A stretch of 64,000 bases of DNA from Streptomyces capitiformicae (lineage in GTDB: Bacteria; Actinomycetota; Actinomycetes; Streptomycetales; Streptomycetaceae). Below are positions 9,411 through 18,502 of the stretch, one piece after another. Numbering within the stretch: position 1 is the first letter of the stretch; every line of letters begins with the position of its first letter. The notes below the pieces were generated by a model. The model was not told where the DNA came from. It did not search any database and was given only the letters and a program-made list of their open reading frames with translations. The translations under genes and the position numbers were made by a program. Location: NCBI RefSeq assembly GCF_002214185.1, contig NZ_CP022161.1:3037767-3101766 (forward strand). The letters run 5' to 3'.

Positions 9411-10052
9411 ATGCCCATGAACCGACCGTCGACCCGCTATGTGCTGCCCGAGTTCACCGAGCGCACCAGTACGGGTCACCGGACGATGGATCCGTACTCG
9501 AAGCTGTTGGAAGAACGGATCGTGTTCCTCGGGACGCAGATCGACGACACCTCGGCGAACGATGTGATGGCGCAGTTCATGCACCTCGAGTACCAGTCCC
9601 CGGACCGGGACATCTCGCTGTACATCAACTCCCCCGGCGGCTCGTTCAGCGCGATGACGGCGCTTTACGACACGATCCAGTTCGTCACCTGCGATGTAGA
9701 GACCATCTGCCTGGGGCAGGCGGGGTCGTCAGCCGCGGTACTGCTGGCGGCGGGCACACCGGGCAAGCGGTTCGTGCTGCCGGGCGCCCGGGTGGTGATC
9801 CAGCAGCCGGCGCTGACCGAACCGGTCGAGGGACAGGCGAGCGATCTGGCCATCCAGGCCGAGGAGTTGATGCGCAACCGCCGGAAGCTGGAGGAGATGC
9901 TCGTACGGCACACCGGGCAGAGCCACGAGCGGATCAGCGGGGACATCGAGCGGGACAAGATCCTCGACGCGGAGGCCGCGGTGGAGTACGGCCTGGCCGA
10001 CCGGCTCATCCCGAGCCGCAAGACCTCGCGCACGCTCCCCGGCGCGAGGTGA
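9411..10052 (+). CDS. clpP: ClpP-family protease paralogue with the catalytic His replaced by Gln
   Basis: ClpP-like peptidase subunit, 213 residues. The fold-defining blocks are present: [19 protein letters not shown], the nucleophile block [14 protein letters not shown] (Ser retained), the handle helix [13 protein letters not shown] and [19 protein letters not shown] with the catalytic Asp. The motif that should read MIHQP reads VIQQP (codons 9798-9809), so the catalytic His is Gln 131. Streptomyces have several clpP genes, often expressed in pairs; this one stands alone, followed by a small gene of unknown function. AGAGGAGG (9395-9402) fixes the start. It may be a structural or regulatory ring subunit (inference). 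Confidence 0.88.
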   Translation: MPMNRPSTRYVLPEFTERTSTGHRTMDPYSKLLEERIVFLGTQIDDTSANDVMAQFMHLEYQSPDRDISLYINSPGGSFSAMTALYDTIQFVTCDVETICLGQAGSSAAVLLAAGTPGKRFVLPGARVVIQQPALTEPVEGQASDLAIQAEELMRNRRKLEEMLVRHTGQSHERISGDIERDKILDAEAAVEYGLADRLIPSRKTSRTLPGAR

Positions 10053-10059
10053 GCCGCCG

Positions 10060-10368
10060 ATGCTTCCACCCGAGTTGCCGCCGTTGCCCGCTCTCACGCG
10101 TGCCGAGGCGGAGCTGATCGACCGTTATCTGGACGTGGTGGACCTGCTGGGCCGGATCAATCCGGCCCGTCCCGGCGACACGTACCGCGGACTGCGGGCC
10201 GCGCAGGCCCTCGTCGGCAAGGCGACCGCACTGCGCGACGCGCTCGAACTGATGCACAGGCGGGGGGAGAACGAGGTGCATGCCCCCACCCTCGCGCGGG
10301 CGCTACGGGTCCTCGACGGCGAGCGCCGCGCCGCCCGCGTCACCCTGCCGCCCGGAACGGAGAGTTGA
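10060..10368 (+). CDS. small conserved hypothetical protein downstream of clpP
   Basis: 102-residue, mostly helical, charged protein (LTRAEAELIDRYLDVVDLLG, then GLRAAQALVGKATALRDALE). No signal peptide, membrane segment or known motif. It begins 7 bases after the clpP stop with GAGGTGA as the ribosome site, so the two are probably one transcript. A partner role for the ClpP-like protein is possible but unproven. Confidence 0.6.
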   Translation: MLPPELPPLPALTRAEAELIDRYLDVVDLLGRINPARPGDTYRGLRAAQALVGKATALRDALELMHRRGENEVHAPTLARALRVLDGERRAARVTLPPGTES

Positions 10369-10382
10369 CCGGCACGCACGGC

Positions 10383-10426
10383 GCGTGCGACCCGGTGGCC
10401 GTCTGAACGGAGGCCGGGTCGTGCGC
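10383..10426 (+). terminator. terminator of the clpP transcript
   Basis: Arms 10383-10395 and 10414-10426 pair around CGACCCGG/CCGGGTCG with two G-U pairs, closing on a GC-rich inner stem. It lies 15 bases after the stop of the small downstream gene. Confidence 0.7.
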
Positions 10427-10735
10427 CGTACTGAAGGGTGTCAGGCCCGGACTTGGGGCGGACCGAGTGGTATCGGCGCAACGACGTACTCGCTCATCCC
10501 GCTTCAGGCCCCGTGGAGTTGAGCAACATGCCTGCTTACGGGACGGAATATGGCATTCCGATGCTGGTGCGAGCCTCCTTGCGGGGTGGACATCTTCGCC
10601 GAAATCGCCCCGTCCACCCGAATATGCAGGTGGTGAGTAAGGCCACAAATCCCCGATTCCGTTGGGATTTTCGGACTTCCGTGCGTCAAGATCCCTTCCT
10701 GACGACAAGCCCCCGCCACAGCGGCGGGGCGATCC
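10427..10735. other. long intergenic stretch upstream of the c-di-AMP leader
   Basis: About 310 bases with no credible gene on either strand. It should contain the promoter of the riboswitch-controlled wall hydrolase; CAAGAT at 10687-10692 is a possible -10 box, with only a weak -35 (TTGGGA at 19 bases). Confidence 0.5.
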
Positions 10736-10938
10736 GGGTGGACGCCGAGTCCTGCCGCCGCCCGGATGACCGGTCGACAGGATTGCATCGGCAGGAGTGG
10801 AGGACCCAAGCACGACGGGTCGCCGGAACGGTCAAGCCATGACCGGGCCGAGCAGCCCTTGGGGTGAAGCCGCGTCAGCGGCCGGGCAACTTCGCCAGCC
10901 CGAATCCGACAGGTCATCCTTCACAGGCGGCTGACGAA
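10736..10938 (+). promoter_or_regulatory. ydaO-yuaA (cyclic di-AMP) riboswitch leader
   Basis: The leader directly upstream of the NlpC/P60 gene carries the conserved words of this class: GACGCCGAGTCCTGCCG, then GGCAGGAGTGGAGGACCC, CCTTGGGGTGAAGCCGCG and AATCCGACAGGTCATCC. The stem CCTGCCG (10751-10757) / CGGCAGG (10789-10795) and GCCGC-gtca-GCGGC near 10870 can be drawn. In Streptomyces, ydaO-type leaders commonly sit before cell-wall hydrolases (RpfA, NlpC/P60) and switch them off when c-di-AMP is high. Confidence 0.88.
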
Positions 10939-10947
10939 GGGTTGCGC

Positions 10948-11421
10948 ATGACTGCGCTCAATCGTGTCCCGTCGCTGTTGACCCGGGCCGGTACGGCCTC
11001 GGCCCTCACCATCGCCGCCGTCGGCGGCAGCATCGTGGTCCCGGGCGTCGCATCCGACGCCGAGGCCGCCACAGTGGCGTCGAAGGCACTCAAGGTCGCG
11101 GCTTCCAAGAAGGGCTCCCCTTACAAGTACGGCGCCAAGGGCCCTCGCAGGTTCGACTGCTCCGGGCTGACGCTCTACGCGTTCAAGAAGGTGGGCAAGA
11201 AGCTGCCCCGTACCGCCCAGCAGCAGTACAACAAGACGAAGCACATCTCCGCGAGCAACCGCAAGCTCGGAGACCTCGTGTTCTTCCACTCGGGGTCGAA
11301 CGTCTACCACGTCGGCATCTACGCGGGGAAGGGAAAGATCTGGCACTCGCCGAAGACCGGTGACGTCGTACGGCTCCAGAAGATCTGGACCAAGAGCGTC
11401 TGGTACGGCCGGGTCCGCTAG
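10948..11421 (+). CDS. secreted NlpC/P60 peptidoglycan endopeptidase
   Basis: 157-residue exported wall hydrolase. Signal peptide with hydrophobic core TASALTIAAVGGSIVV and an Ala-X-Ala-like end near residue 40. The mature part is a bare NlpC/P60 domain: catalytic Cys in FDCSGLTLYAF, His in NVYHVGIYAG and a third polar residue in IWHSPKTG. There is no LysM or SH3 domain. The ATG at 10948 follows the riboswitch directly; longer upstream readings run through the leader RNA. It probably cuts D-Glu-diaminopimelate links during growth or germination. Confidence 0.9.
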   Translation: MTALNRVPSLLTRAGTASALTIAAVGGSIVVPGVASDAEAATVASKALKVAASKKGSPYKYGAKGPRRFDCSGLTLYAFKKVGKKLPRTAQQQYNKTKHISASNRKLGDLVFFHSGSNVYHVGIYAGKGKIWHSPKTGDVVRLQKIWTKSVWYGRVR

Positions 11422-11432
11422 GCCCAACCGTG

Positions 11433-11459
11433 GGGGCGGCGGGCAAGCTCCGCCGCCCC
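11433..11459 (+). terminator. terminator of the NlpC/P60 gene
   Basis: Perfect 10-bp stem GGGGCGGCGG/CCGCCGCCCC (11433-11442, 11450-11459) with a 7-base loop, 11 bases after the stop codon. Confidence 0.8.
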
Positions 11460-11499
11460 GGCGGGCGTAACGCGGGCCGTGCCGGATACCCGTACGCCC

Positions 11500-12084
11500 A
11501 TGGCCGACGAACGCCCCCACCCCGCACGCGACGAGCGCTTCGAAGCACGTAACGAGACGCACCTCGAACGCGCCGACCGCAACTTCGCCGAACTGCTGCA
11601 GGAGTTGCGGGTCACCCAGACCGGGGTACAGATCCTCTTCGCGTTCCTGCTGACGCTGGCTTTCACCCCGCGCTTCCCGGACCTCGACTCGGTCCAGCGC
11701 GCCACATACGTCACCACGCTTCTGCTGGCGGTTCTCGCGGCCGCGCTGTTCACCGCTCCGGCGGCGCTGCACCGCTCGCTGTTCCAGCAGAGCGCCAAGC
11801 CCGCCATCGTGCGGGTCTCGTCCCGGCTGGCCGGCGTGGGCCTGGCCGTCCTGATGCCCGCCTTCGCCGGATCGGTACTGCTGGTCGTGGATGTGACCCT
11901 CGGCAGGGCGGCCGGTGTCGCCGCCTGCGCCGGCACACTCCTCGTGTGCCTGTTCCTGTGGGGTCTGCTCCCGAAGCTGGTGGGGCGGTCCGGTCGCGAC
12001 GGCGGCTCGTCAACACCGTCACCGTCACCCGCACGGGCTCGTGGAGAGTCGCCCGTCAGGGCTCCTGCGGACCCCCTGCCCTGA
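11500..12084 (+). CDS. four-helix membrane protein (DUF6328-like)
   Basis: Integral membrane protein of about 194 residues with an N-terminal soluble stretch (ERADRNFAELLQELRVTQTG) and four hydrophobic segments: GVQILFAFLLTLAF, YVTTLLLAVLAAALFTA, GLAVLMPAFAGSVLLVV and AACAGTLLVCLFLWGLL. The LQELRVTQTGVQILFAFLL block is characteristic of an actinobacterial family of unknown function. The start could be GTG 11479 or ATG 11500; neither has a good ribosome site. The C-terminus is a Ser/Pro/Arg-rich tail. Confidence 0.7.
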   Translation: MADERPHPARDERFEARNETHLERADRNFAELLQELRVTQTGVQILFAFLLTLAFTPRFPDLDSVQRATYVTTLLLAVLAAALFTAPAALHRSLFQQSAKPAIVRVSSRLAGVGLAVLMPAFAGSVLLVVDVTLGRAAGVAACAGTLLVCLFLWGLLPKLVGRSGRDGGSSTPSPSPARARGESPVRAPADPLP

Positions 12085-12514
12085 TCGGTTGCACGGGGAC
12101 CGTCCATGGCAGTTCGATCGCCACCGTCTTACCGCCCTCACGCGTGGGTCTGACGCTCAGTCTGCCGCCGCACTCGGCGGTCAGCCAGCGAATGATGACC
12201 ATGCCCCGGCCGTTGTCCTGCTGGACCCCGGCGGGCAGCCGTTTCGGAAAGCGTGGATGACTGTCGGTGACACCGATGCGCAGTTGCTCGTCCCGGTCCA
12301 GGGCGATGTCCACGGTGAACGTGGGTGACTGACCGAGCGTGTGCTGGACGGCGTTGGTGGCGAGTTCGGACACGATCAGGCGCACGGTGTCCGCGATGCC
12401 CGTGCCGCTCGGCAGGCCCCATTCGGCGAGCACGGAGGCGACGTAGTTGCGGGCCGCGGACACCGAAGCGGGATCGCTCGGCAGAGTGACGGATGCTTCC
12501 TGATGATCTGCCAT
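12056..12514 (-). CDS. anti-sigma-factor-like ATP-binding protein (RsbW/HATPase_c_2)
   Basis: 152-residue single GHKL ATPase domain: N-box LIVSELATNAVQHT and G-box DNGRGMVIIRWLTAECG. Proteins of this type bind ATP and act as anti-sigma factors or as partners of regulators in Streptomyces development. It diverges from an HTH-DUF5753 regulator gene followed by a DUF397 gene, the usual WhiJ-type arrangement, so the three probably work together. The 267-base divergent region has an AT-rich palindrome (ATATGCATAT, 12642-12651). Confidence 0.85.
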   Translation of the reverse strand: MADHQEASVTLPSDPASVSAARNYVASVLAEWGLPSGTGIADTVRLIVSELATNAVQHTLGQSPTFTVDIALDRDEQLRIGVTDSHPRFPKRLPAGVQQDNGRGMVIIRWLTAECGGRLSVRPTREGGKTVAIELPWTVPVQPIRAGGPQEP

Positions 12515-12781
12515 GGCACGGTCGTCCCTTTCCCACGGGACCGATGTCCGACAGGGAGCGGATGGTTCGAGTACGGTCCCGGACTGGTGCTTCGCGCCAG
12601 ACTGCCACTACCTGGGCCGTCACGGGTGGCGATCGACCAAGATATGCATATATCTGTCGCTCGAAGCAGTGAACTCTCCGACGACCGACCGTATTCAGGT
12701 GGACTCTCGGTCCATCCTCTGTCATCACCCGACCTCCGCGCGCCGGCCTGACCACCCCGCGCCTGGCGGAAGGAGAATCCC

Positions 12782-13654
12782 ATGCAATACGGTCCGGCGG
12801 TGCGCCGCCGCAAGCTCGGTGCCGAGTTGCGCGTCCTGCGCACCGGATCCGGGCTCACGAGTATCGAGGCGGCCCGGCTGGTGGGCTGGCACCAGTCCAA
12901 GGTGAGCCGGATCGAGACGGGCGCCAGTGGGGTGAAGCCCGCTGACGTACGGAAGCTACTGGACGCGTACGAGGTCGGCGACACCGAATTGCGGGGGCTG
13001 CTGCTGGCCTTGGCGGGCTCCGAGGACGGCGGGGGGCGGCACAACTGGTGGCACGCGTATCGCGGGGTGCTGCCGCCGACGTACCGGGACTTCATCAGCC
13101 TGGAGTCGCAGGCCAGCGGGATACGGACGCTGGAGACCTCGGTCGTACCAGGGCTCTTGCAGATCCCGGAGTACGCCCGGGCGGTGACGCGGGCCGCGGT
13201 GGAGGGGCTGGAAGACGACAAACTCGACACGCTCGTGGAAGTGCGGCTCGCGCGGCAGGACGTACTGCGCGGAAATCCGCCGATGGAGCTCAGCGCCGTG
13301 CTCGACGAGGGGGTTTTGCGGCGGGAGGTCGGCGGTCCCGAGATCATGGCCCGCCAGCTGGGGCGTCTGGTCGAGGCGGCGGCCCTTCCTCAGGTGCGAC
13401 TGCAGGTGCTGCCGTTCACTGCCGGGGCACACATCGGCATCACCGGACCTTTCGTCATTTTCTCATTTAGGAGCACTTCCGATCTGGACGTGGTTGTTCT
13501 CGACCACTTGACGAGTAGCCTCTACCTGGAGCGGAAAGAAGACCTCAGGGCTTATGTCGAGGCCTTCAACGCCCTTCAGATCCACGCCCTTTCGCCCGAG
13601 GACTCGTTGGATTACATCGCCGGGCTGGCCCACTGCCAGTCGACCGGCGCGTAA
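12782..13654 (+). CDS. WhiJ/Scr1-type HTH regulator with DUF5753 domain
   Basis: 290-residue regulator. Residues about 5-65 are an Xre-type HTH (LGAELRVLRTGSGLTSIEAA, WHQSKVSRIETG). The remainder is the DUF5753 domain, recognisable from LETSVVPGLLQIPEYARA and the later LPFTAGAHIGITGPFVIFSF. Family members such as WhiJ repress developmental genes and are also described as antitoxin-like (Scr1). It is followed after 9 bases by a DUF397 gene and divergent from an ATPase gene. Confidence 0.9.
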   Translation: MQYGPAVRRRKLGAELRVLRTGSGLTSIEAARLVGWHQSKVSRIETGASGVKPADVRKLLDAYEVGDTELRGLLLALAGSEDGGGRHNWWHAYRGVLPPTYRDFISLESQASGIRTLETSVVPGLLQIPEYARAVTRAAVEGLEDDKLDTLVEVRLARQDVLRGNPPMELSAVLDEGVLRREVGGPEIMARQLGRLVEAAALPQVRLQVLPFTAGAHIGITGPFVIFSFRSTSDLDVVVLDHLTSSLYLERKEDLRAYVEAFNALQIHALSPEDSLDYIAGLAHCQSTGA

Positions 13655-13663
13655 GGAGGCACC

Positions 13664-13888
13664 ATGTCCGCACCGCCTCGGAACGTACCTACCAGTACCG
13701 CACTGCGCGGTGTGTGCTGGCGGCGCAGCAGCCGCAGCACCGGAATGAACAACTGTGTGGAGACGGCCCGTCCCGGGTCCGGCCGCTGGGCCGGTCTTGT
13801 GGCCGTACGCGACTCGAAGAACACGGCGGGGCCGGCTCTGCTGTTCGCCCCCGAGGCATGGGAGGGATTCATCACCACGCTTCGGTGA
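13664..13888 (+). CDS. DUF397 protein of the WhiJ-type module
   Basis: 74-residue protein with the two DUF397 blocks: WRRSSRSTGMNNCVETA and VAVRDSKNTAGPALLFAPEA, then WEGFI. DUF397 proteins are small partners coded beside WhiJ-like regulators and are thought to modulate their DNA binding. The start at ATG 13664 follows AGGAGG. The N-terminal 17 residues before the core are not conserved. Confidence 0.88.
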   Translation: MSAPPRNVPTSTALRGVCWRRSSRSTGMNNCVETARPGSGRWAGLVAVRDSKNTAGPALLFAPEAWEGFITTLR

Positions 13889-13945
13889 GCGCCGCCGGAG
13901 GCACTCGCACTTCCGCTTACGGCGACGCACGGCCGGGACGCCGAC

Positions 13946-15073
13946 TCACGGTCGCGTATCGCCGATGATCCCCACGGCTCGGTCGATCTGGCCCTCGGTG
14001 AGATCCGCGCGGGCGGTCAGCCGCAGCCTCGAAACGCCGTCGGGTACGGACGGTGGGCGGAAACAGCCGACGGCGAGACCCGCCGACCGGCAATCCGCCG
14101 CCCACCGCACCGCCTGATCCGGAGACGGCGCACGCACGGACACCACGGCGGCGTCGGGCCGCACCGCTTCATGGCCCGACGCCGTCAGCCGTGTGTGCAG
14201 GGCCCTGGCCACCTCGCGGGCCCGCGCGGCACGCTCCGGCTCGCGGCGCAGCAGCCGGAGCGCGGCGAGGGCGGCGCCGGTGGCGGCCGGGGCGAGGCCC
14301 GTGTCGAAGATGAACGTACGGGCCGCGTTGACCAGGTGGTCGATGACGTGCGCCGGGCCGAGGACGGCACCGCCCTGGCTGCCCAGCGACTTCGACAGCG
14401 TCACCGTCACGACGACATCGGGGGCGCCCGCGAGTCCCGCCGCGTGCGGCGCTCCCCGGCCGCCGTCGCCCAGGACACCGAGCCCGTGGGCGTCGTCCAC
14501 GACCAGTCCGGCGCCGTACTCACGGCAGGCGGCCGCCAGTTCGGCCAGCGGGGCGGCGTCGCCGTCCACGGAGAACACCGTGTCGGAGACGGTGATGGCC
14601 GGGCTTTTCGCCGTGCTCAGCGCCTTGCGGACGGCGTCCGGGTCGGCGTGTGCCACGACCTGGGTGGTGCCGCGGGCCAGTCGGCAGCCGTCGATGAGGG
14701 AGGCGTGGTTTCCGGCGTCGGAGACGACGAGGGAGCCGTGCGGTGCGAGCGCGGTGACGGCAGCGAGGTTGGCGGCGTAGCCGGAGGAGAAGACCAGGGC
14801 CGCCTCGAAGCCGCAGAAGTCGGCCAGCTCCCGCTCCAGTTCGCCGTGGAGTTCGGTGGTGCCGGTGACGAGCCGGGAGCCGGTGGCGCCGCCGCCCCAC
14901 CTGCGCGCGGCCTCGGCGGCGCCCTCGATGATCTCGGGGTGCCGGGCCAGGCCCAGGTAGTCGTTGCTCGCGAGGTCGAGGAGCGGCGAGTCGGCGGGGC
15001 GGGGGCGCAGGGTCCGTACGAGCCCGGCGCGGCGGCGCGCGGCGGCCTGCTCGTCGATCCAGCCGAACGCCAT
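13946..15073 (-). CDS. bioF: 8-amino-7-oxononanoate synthase
   Basis: PLP enzyme that condenses pimeloyl-ACP (or -CoA) with L-alanine in the first committed step of biotin ring assembly. The alpha-oxoamine synthase motifs are visible: [39 protein letters not shown] (Asp/His near the PLP) and the lysine block [14 protein letters not shown]. 375 residues is normal. It is divergent from bioB with a 198-base intergenic region. Confidence 0.93.
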   Translation of the reverse strand: MAFGWIDEQAAARRRAGLVRTLRPRPADSPLLDLASNDYLGLARHPEIIEGAAEAARRWGGGATGSRLVTGTTELHGELERELADFCGFEAALVFSSGYAANLAAVTALAPHGSLVVSDAGNHASLIDGCRLARGTTQVVAHADPDAVRKALSTAKSPAITVSDTVFSVDGDAAPLAELAAACREYGAGLVVDDAHGLGVLGDGGRGAPHAAGLAGAPDVVVTVTLSKSLGSQGGAVLGPAHVIDHLVNAARTFIFDTGLAPAATGAALAALRLLRREPERAARAREVARALHTRLTASGHEAVRPDAAVVSVRAPSPDQAVRWAADCRSAGLAVGCFRPPSVPDGVSRLRLTARADLTEGQIDRAVGIIGDTRP

Positions 15074-15148
15074 GATTCCTCCGGGGGCATGTGGGCAGCC
15101 CGCACTCCCTGGACGACAGGATCCAGGTCGCTCAGGGCTTTTGTAGGC

Positions 15149-15202
15149 AGTGCACAGACACTAACGGGACGACCGGCCGCCCACGATGTGGCAATACCCA
15201 CA
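15149..15202. promoter_or_regulatory. inverted repeats in the bioF-bioB divergent promoter region
   Basis: Two short inverted repeats stand between the divergent biotin genes: AGTG-cacaga-CACT (15149-15162) and TGTGG-caatac-CCACA (15187-15202). Their position suggests operators for a biotin regulator of the BioQ/BirA kind, but neither matches a consensus that I can state with certainty. Confidence 0.35.
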
Positions 15203-15271
15203 CGTCGAACCGACTCTGTTGTCCGAACTCTCCTTGGCCCGGAGCACTCCCGTAGGACAGGATCGGCTCTC

Positions 15272-16438
15272 ATGGACCTGCTGAACACGCTGGTGGACAA
15301 AGGGCTCCGGCGCGAGCCGCCGAGCCGTGCCGAGGCGCTCGCCGTCCTGGGCACCTCCGACGACGACCTGTTGGATGTGGTGGCCGCGGCCGGCAAGGTG
15401 CGTCGGCACTGGTTCGGACGCCGGGTGAAGCTGAACTACCTGGTCAACCTCAAGTCCGGGCTCTGCCCCGAGGACTGCTCCTACTGTTCCCAGCGGCTCG
15501 GCTCCACCACCGGCATCCTCAAGTACACCTGGCTCAAGCCAGACGAGGCCTCCAAGGCCGCCGCGGCCGGGCTCGCCGGTGGCGCCAAGCGGGTCTGCCT
15601 GGTGGCGTCCGGGCGCGGCCCGACCGACCGGGACGTCGACCGGGTCGCCGGCACCATCAAGGCGATCAAGGAGCAGAACGAGGGTGTCGAGGTGTGCGCC
15701 TGCCTCGGTCTCCTCTCCGACGGCCAGGCCGAACGCCTGCGCGAGGCGGGCGCGGACGCCTACAACCACAACCTCAACACCTCCGAGTCCACGTACGGCG
15801 AGATCACGACGACGCACACGTACGCCGATCGGGTGGACACGGTGCAGAAGGCGCACGCGGCGGGTCTGTCGGCGTGCTCGGGTCTGATCGCGGGCATGGG
15901 CGAGAGCGACGAGGACCTGGTCGACGTGGTCTTCTCACTGCGCGAACTGGACCCGGACTCGGTGCCGGTCAACTTCCTCATCCCGGTCGAGGGCACTCCG
16001 CTGGGCAAGGAGTGGAACCTCACCCCGCAACGGTGTCTGCGGATCCTGGCGATGGTCCGGTTCGTCTGCCCCGACATCGAGGTGCGCATCGCGGGCGGCC
16101 GTGAGGTCCATCTGCGCACGATGCAGCCGCTCGCCCTGCACCTGGCCAACTCCATCTTCCTCGGCGACTACCTCACCACCGAGGGCCAGGCCGGCAAGGC
16201 CGACCTGGAGATGATCGCCGACGCCGGGTTCGAGGTGGAGGGCATGGGCGAGGTGACGCTGCCGGAGCACCGCGTCTCGGGCGGATGCGGATCCGAGAGT
16301 GCCTGCGGCTCGGAGAGTGCCTGCGGCTCCGACGATGTGTGCGGTACGGCCACTGCCGCGCCGGTCGGCGAGCCGCGCACCGACCTCGTCGCCGTACGCC
16401 GCCGGGGCGCCGGAACCGATCTCGCGCCCAATGCCTGA
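15272..16438 (+). CDS. bioB: biotin synthase (radical SAM)
   Basis: Iron-sulfur enzyme that inserts sulfur into dethiobiotin. The radical-SAM CxxxCxxC motif is in [24 protein letters not shown] and the [2Fe-2S] ligand regions follow in the family order; the core ends near residue 335. Odd point: a C-terminal tail of about 50 residues contains four or more Cys in a repeated GSESAC unit, coded by an 18-base tandem repeat near 16285-16345. The protein is 388 residues, longer than the roughly 345 of E. coli BioB. ATG 15272 follows a weak AGGACAGG. Confidence 0.95.
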   Translation: MDLLNTLVDKGLRREPPSRAEALAVLGTSDDDLLDVVAAAGKVRRHWFGRRVKLNYLVNLKSGLCPEDCSYCSQRLGSTTGILKYTWLKPDEASKAAAAGLAGGAKRVCLVASGRGPTDRDVDRVAGTIKAIKEQNEGVEVCACLGLLSDGQAERLREAGADAYNHNLNTSESTYGEITTTHTYADRVDTVQKAHAAGLSACSGLIAGMGESDEDLVDVVFSLRELDPDSVPVNFLIPVEGTPLGKEWNLTPQRCLRILAMVRFVCPDIEVRIAGGREVHLRTMQPLALHLANSIFLGDYLTTEGQAGKADLEMIADAGFEVEGMGEVTLPEHRVSGGCGSESACGSESACGSDDVCGTATAAPVGEPRTDLVAVRRRGAGTDLAPNA

Positions 16439-17729
16439 CCTGCGCCCCATGCCTGAGCTGAGCGTGCCCGAGCTGCTGGATCTCGACCGGCGGCATGTCT
16501 GGCATCCGTACGGGCCTATGCCCGGCCGGGTCGAGCCGCTCGTCGTGGAGGCGGCGAGCGGGGTACGACTGAAGCTCGCCGACGGCTCGGGCGAGCTGGT
16601 GGACGGCATGTCGTCCTGGTGGTCGGCGATCCACGGCTACAACCACCCGGTGCTCAACGAGGCGGCGCGCGAGCAGCTGGGCCGGATGAGTCATGTCATG
16701 TTCGGCGGGCTCACGCACGAGCCCGCCGTACGGCTGGCGAAGCGTCTTGTCGACATGTCTCCCGAGGGCCTGGAGCATGTCTTCCTGGCGGACTCGGGCT
16801 CGGTCTCGGTCGAGGTCGCGGTCAAGATGTGCCTGCAGTACTGGCGCTCGCTGGGCCGCCCCCGCAAACAGCGCCTGCTGACCTGGCGCGGTGGTTACCA
16901 CGGCGACACCTGGCAGCCGATGTCCGTGTGCGACCCCGAGGGCGGGATGCACGAGCTGTGGCAGGGCGTGCTGCCCCGGCAGGTGTTCGTGGACGCGCCG
17001 CCGACGGAGTACGAGGAGTCGTACGCGGAGTCGCTGCGCTCGGCGATCGGACGGCACGCCGACGAACTGGCCGCGGTGATCGTGGAGCCGGTGGTGCAGG
17101 GCGCGGGTGGGATGCGGTTCCACTCCCCCGCGTATCTGCGGGTGCTGCGCGAGGCGTGCGACGCGCACGATGTACTGCTGGTGTTCGACGAGATCGCGAC
17201 CGGTTTCGGGCGCACGGGCGCGCTGTTCGCGGCGGACCACGCGGCGGTGACGCCCGATGTGATGTGCGTGGGCAAGGCTCTGACCGGCGGCTACCTGACC
17301 ATGGCGGCGACGCTGTGCACGGCACGGGTGGCCGACGGGATCTCGCGCGGCGAGGTGCCCGTGCTGGCCCACGGGCCGACCTTCATGGGCAACCCGCTGG
17401 CGGCGGCCGTCGCCTGCGCCTCGATCGAACTGCTGCTGGGGCAGGACTGGGCGGCGGAGGTCAAGCGGATCGAGGCCGGACTGAGGGAGGGGCTGGCGCC
17501 GGCGCTCGACGTACCCGGTGTGAAGGACGTACGCGTACTGGGCGCCATCGGCGTCGTCCAGCTCGACCACGGGGTGGACATGACGACGGCCACGGCTGCC
17601 GCCGTACGCGAGGGTGTGTGGCTGCGGCCGTTCCGCGATCTCGTCTACACGATGCCGCCGTACGTCACGGGCGACGAGGACGTGGCACGGATCGCCCGTG
17701 CGGTGTGCGCGGCGGCGCGGGAGGGGTGA
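16431..17729 (+). CDS. bioA: adenosylmethionine-8-amino-7-oxononanoate aminotransferase
   Basis: Class III PLP aminotransferase using SAM as amino donor to make 7,8-diaminopelargonate. Signatures: HVWHPYGPM near the N-terminus (typical of BioA), [31 protein letters not shown] and the PLP lysine in [21 protein letters not shown] 16431 overlaps the end of bioB (ATGCCTGA); a second ATG at 16449 is an alternative start. About 432 residues. Confidence 0.95.
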   Translation: MPDLRPMPELSVPELLDLDRRHVWHPYGPMPGRVEPLVVEAASGVRLKLADGSGELVDGMSSWWSAIHGYNHPVLNEAAREQLGRMSHVMFGGLTHEPAVRLAKRLVDMSPEGLEHVFLADSGSVSVEVAVKMCLQYWRSLGRPRKQRLLTWRGGYHGDTWQPMSVCDPEGGMHELWQGVLPRQVFVDAPPTEYEESYAESLRSAIGRHADELAAVIVEPVVQGAGGMRFHSPAYLRVLREACDAHDVLLVFDEIATGFGRTGALFAADHAAVTPDVMCVGKALTGGYLTMAATLCTARVADGISRGEVPVLAHGPTFMGNPLAAAVACASIELLLGQDWAAEVKRIEAGLREGLAPALDVPGVKDVRVLGAIGVVQLDHGVDMTTATAAAVREGVWLRPFRDLVYTMPPYVTGDEDVARIARAVCAAAREG

Positions 17730-17730
17730 C

Positions 17731-18450
17731 ATGACGGTCCTGGTGATCACGGGGACGGGTACGGAGGTCGGCAAGACGGTCACCACGGCGGCCGTCGCGG
17801 CGGTGGCGGTGGCCGCGGGTCGGTCCGTGGCCGTCCTGAAGCCGGCTCAGACGGGTGTACGGCCGGACGAGCGCGGCGACGCGGACGAGGTGGCCCGGCT
17901 CGCGGGCGCCGTGACCGCACGCGAACTCGCCCGCTATCCCGAGCCGTTGGCCCCCGCCACCGCCGCCCGACGCTCCGGGCTGCCTCCCCTGCACCCTGAG
18001 GACGTGGCCGAGGCCGCCGGGAAACTGGCCGCCGAGCACGACCTCGTGCTGGTCGAGGGCGCGGGTGGGTTGCTCGTACGCTTCGACGAGGCGGGCGGAA
18101 CGCTGGCGGACGCGGCCCGGCTGCTGGGGGCGCCGGTGTTGCTGGTCGCCTCGGCGGGATTGGGCACGCTCAACACGACCGAGCTGACGGCGCGCGAACT
18201 GGCCGTTCGGGAGGTGGAGTTGGCGGGAGTGGTGATCGGCAGCTGGCCGCAGCGGCCCGACCTGGCGTCCCGTTGCAACCTGGCGGACCTTCCGGTGGTG
18301 GCGGGGTCTCCACTGCTGGGGGCGGTGCCGGAGGGGGCGGGGACGTTGGCGCCGACCACGTTCCGCGCGGAGGCCGGTAACTGGCTGGCGTCTGGCCTGG
18401 GGGGCGTGTGGGATGCCGTTTCCTTCACCACCGCGGAAGCCGCGCCTTAG
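17731..18450 (+). CDS. bioD: dethiobiotin synthetase
   Basis: ATP-dependent carboxylase closing the ureido ring of dethiobiotin. P-loop [10 protein letters not shown] at residues 6-15, the KPAQTG block and [11 protein letters not shown] are all diagnostic. It starts one base after the bioA stop, so bioB-bioA-bioD form one translation-coupled operon. 239 residues. Confidence 0.94.
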   Translation: MTVLVITGTGTEVGKTVTTAAVAAVAVAAGRSVAVLKPAQTGVRPDERGDADEVARLAGAVTARELARYPEPLAPATAARRSGLPPLHPEDVAEAAGKLAAEHDLVLVEGAGGLLVRFDEAGGTLADAARLLGAPVLLVASAGLGTLNTTELTARELAVREVELAGVVIGSWPQRPDLASRCNLADLPVVAGSPLLGAVPEGAGTLAPTTFRAEAGNWLASGLGGVWDAVSFTTAEAAP

Positions 18451-18502
18451 AGACTCGCCGTAGGGGTGTGGCGATTGGCCGACTGCGGCTTCGTCGTGGC
18501 TG

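Noticed and set aside
10438..10842. Small ORFs in the gap before the NlpC/P60 gene
   Set aside because: They overlap the riboswitch or have no ribosome site and no recognisable sequence.
16431..16448. Gap or frameshift between bioB and bioA
   Set aside because: The overlap ATGCCTGA simply couples the two genes; both proteins are complete.
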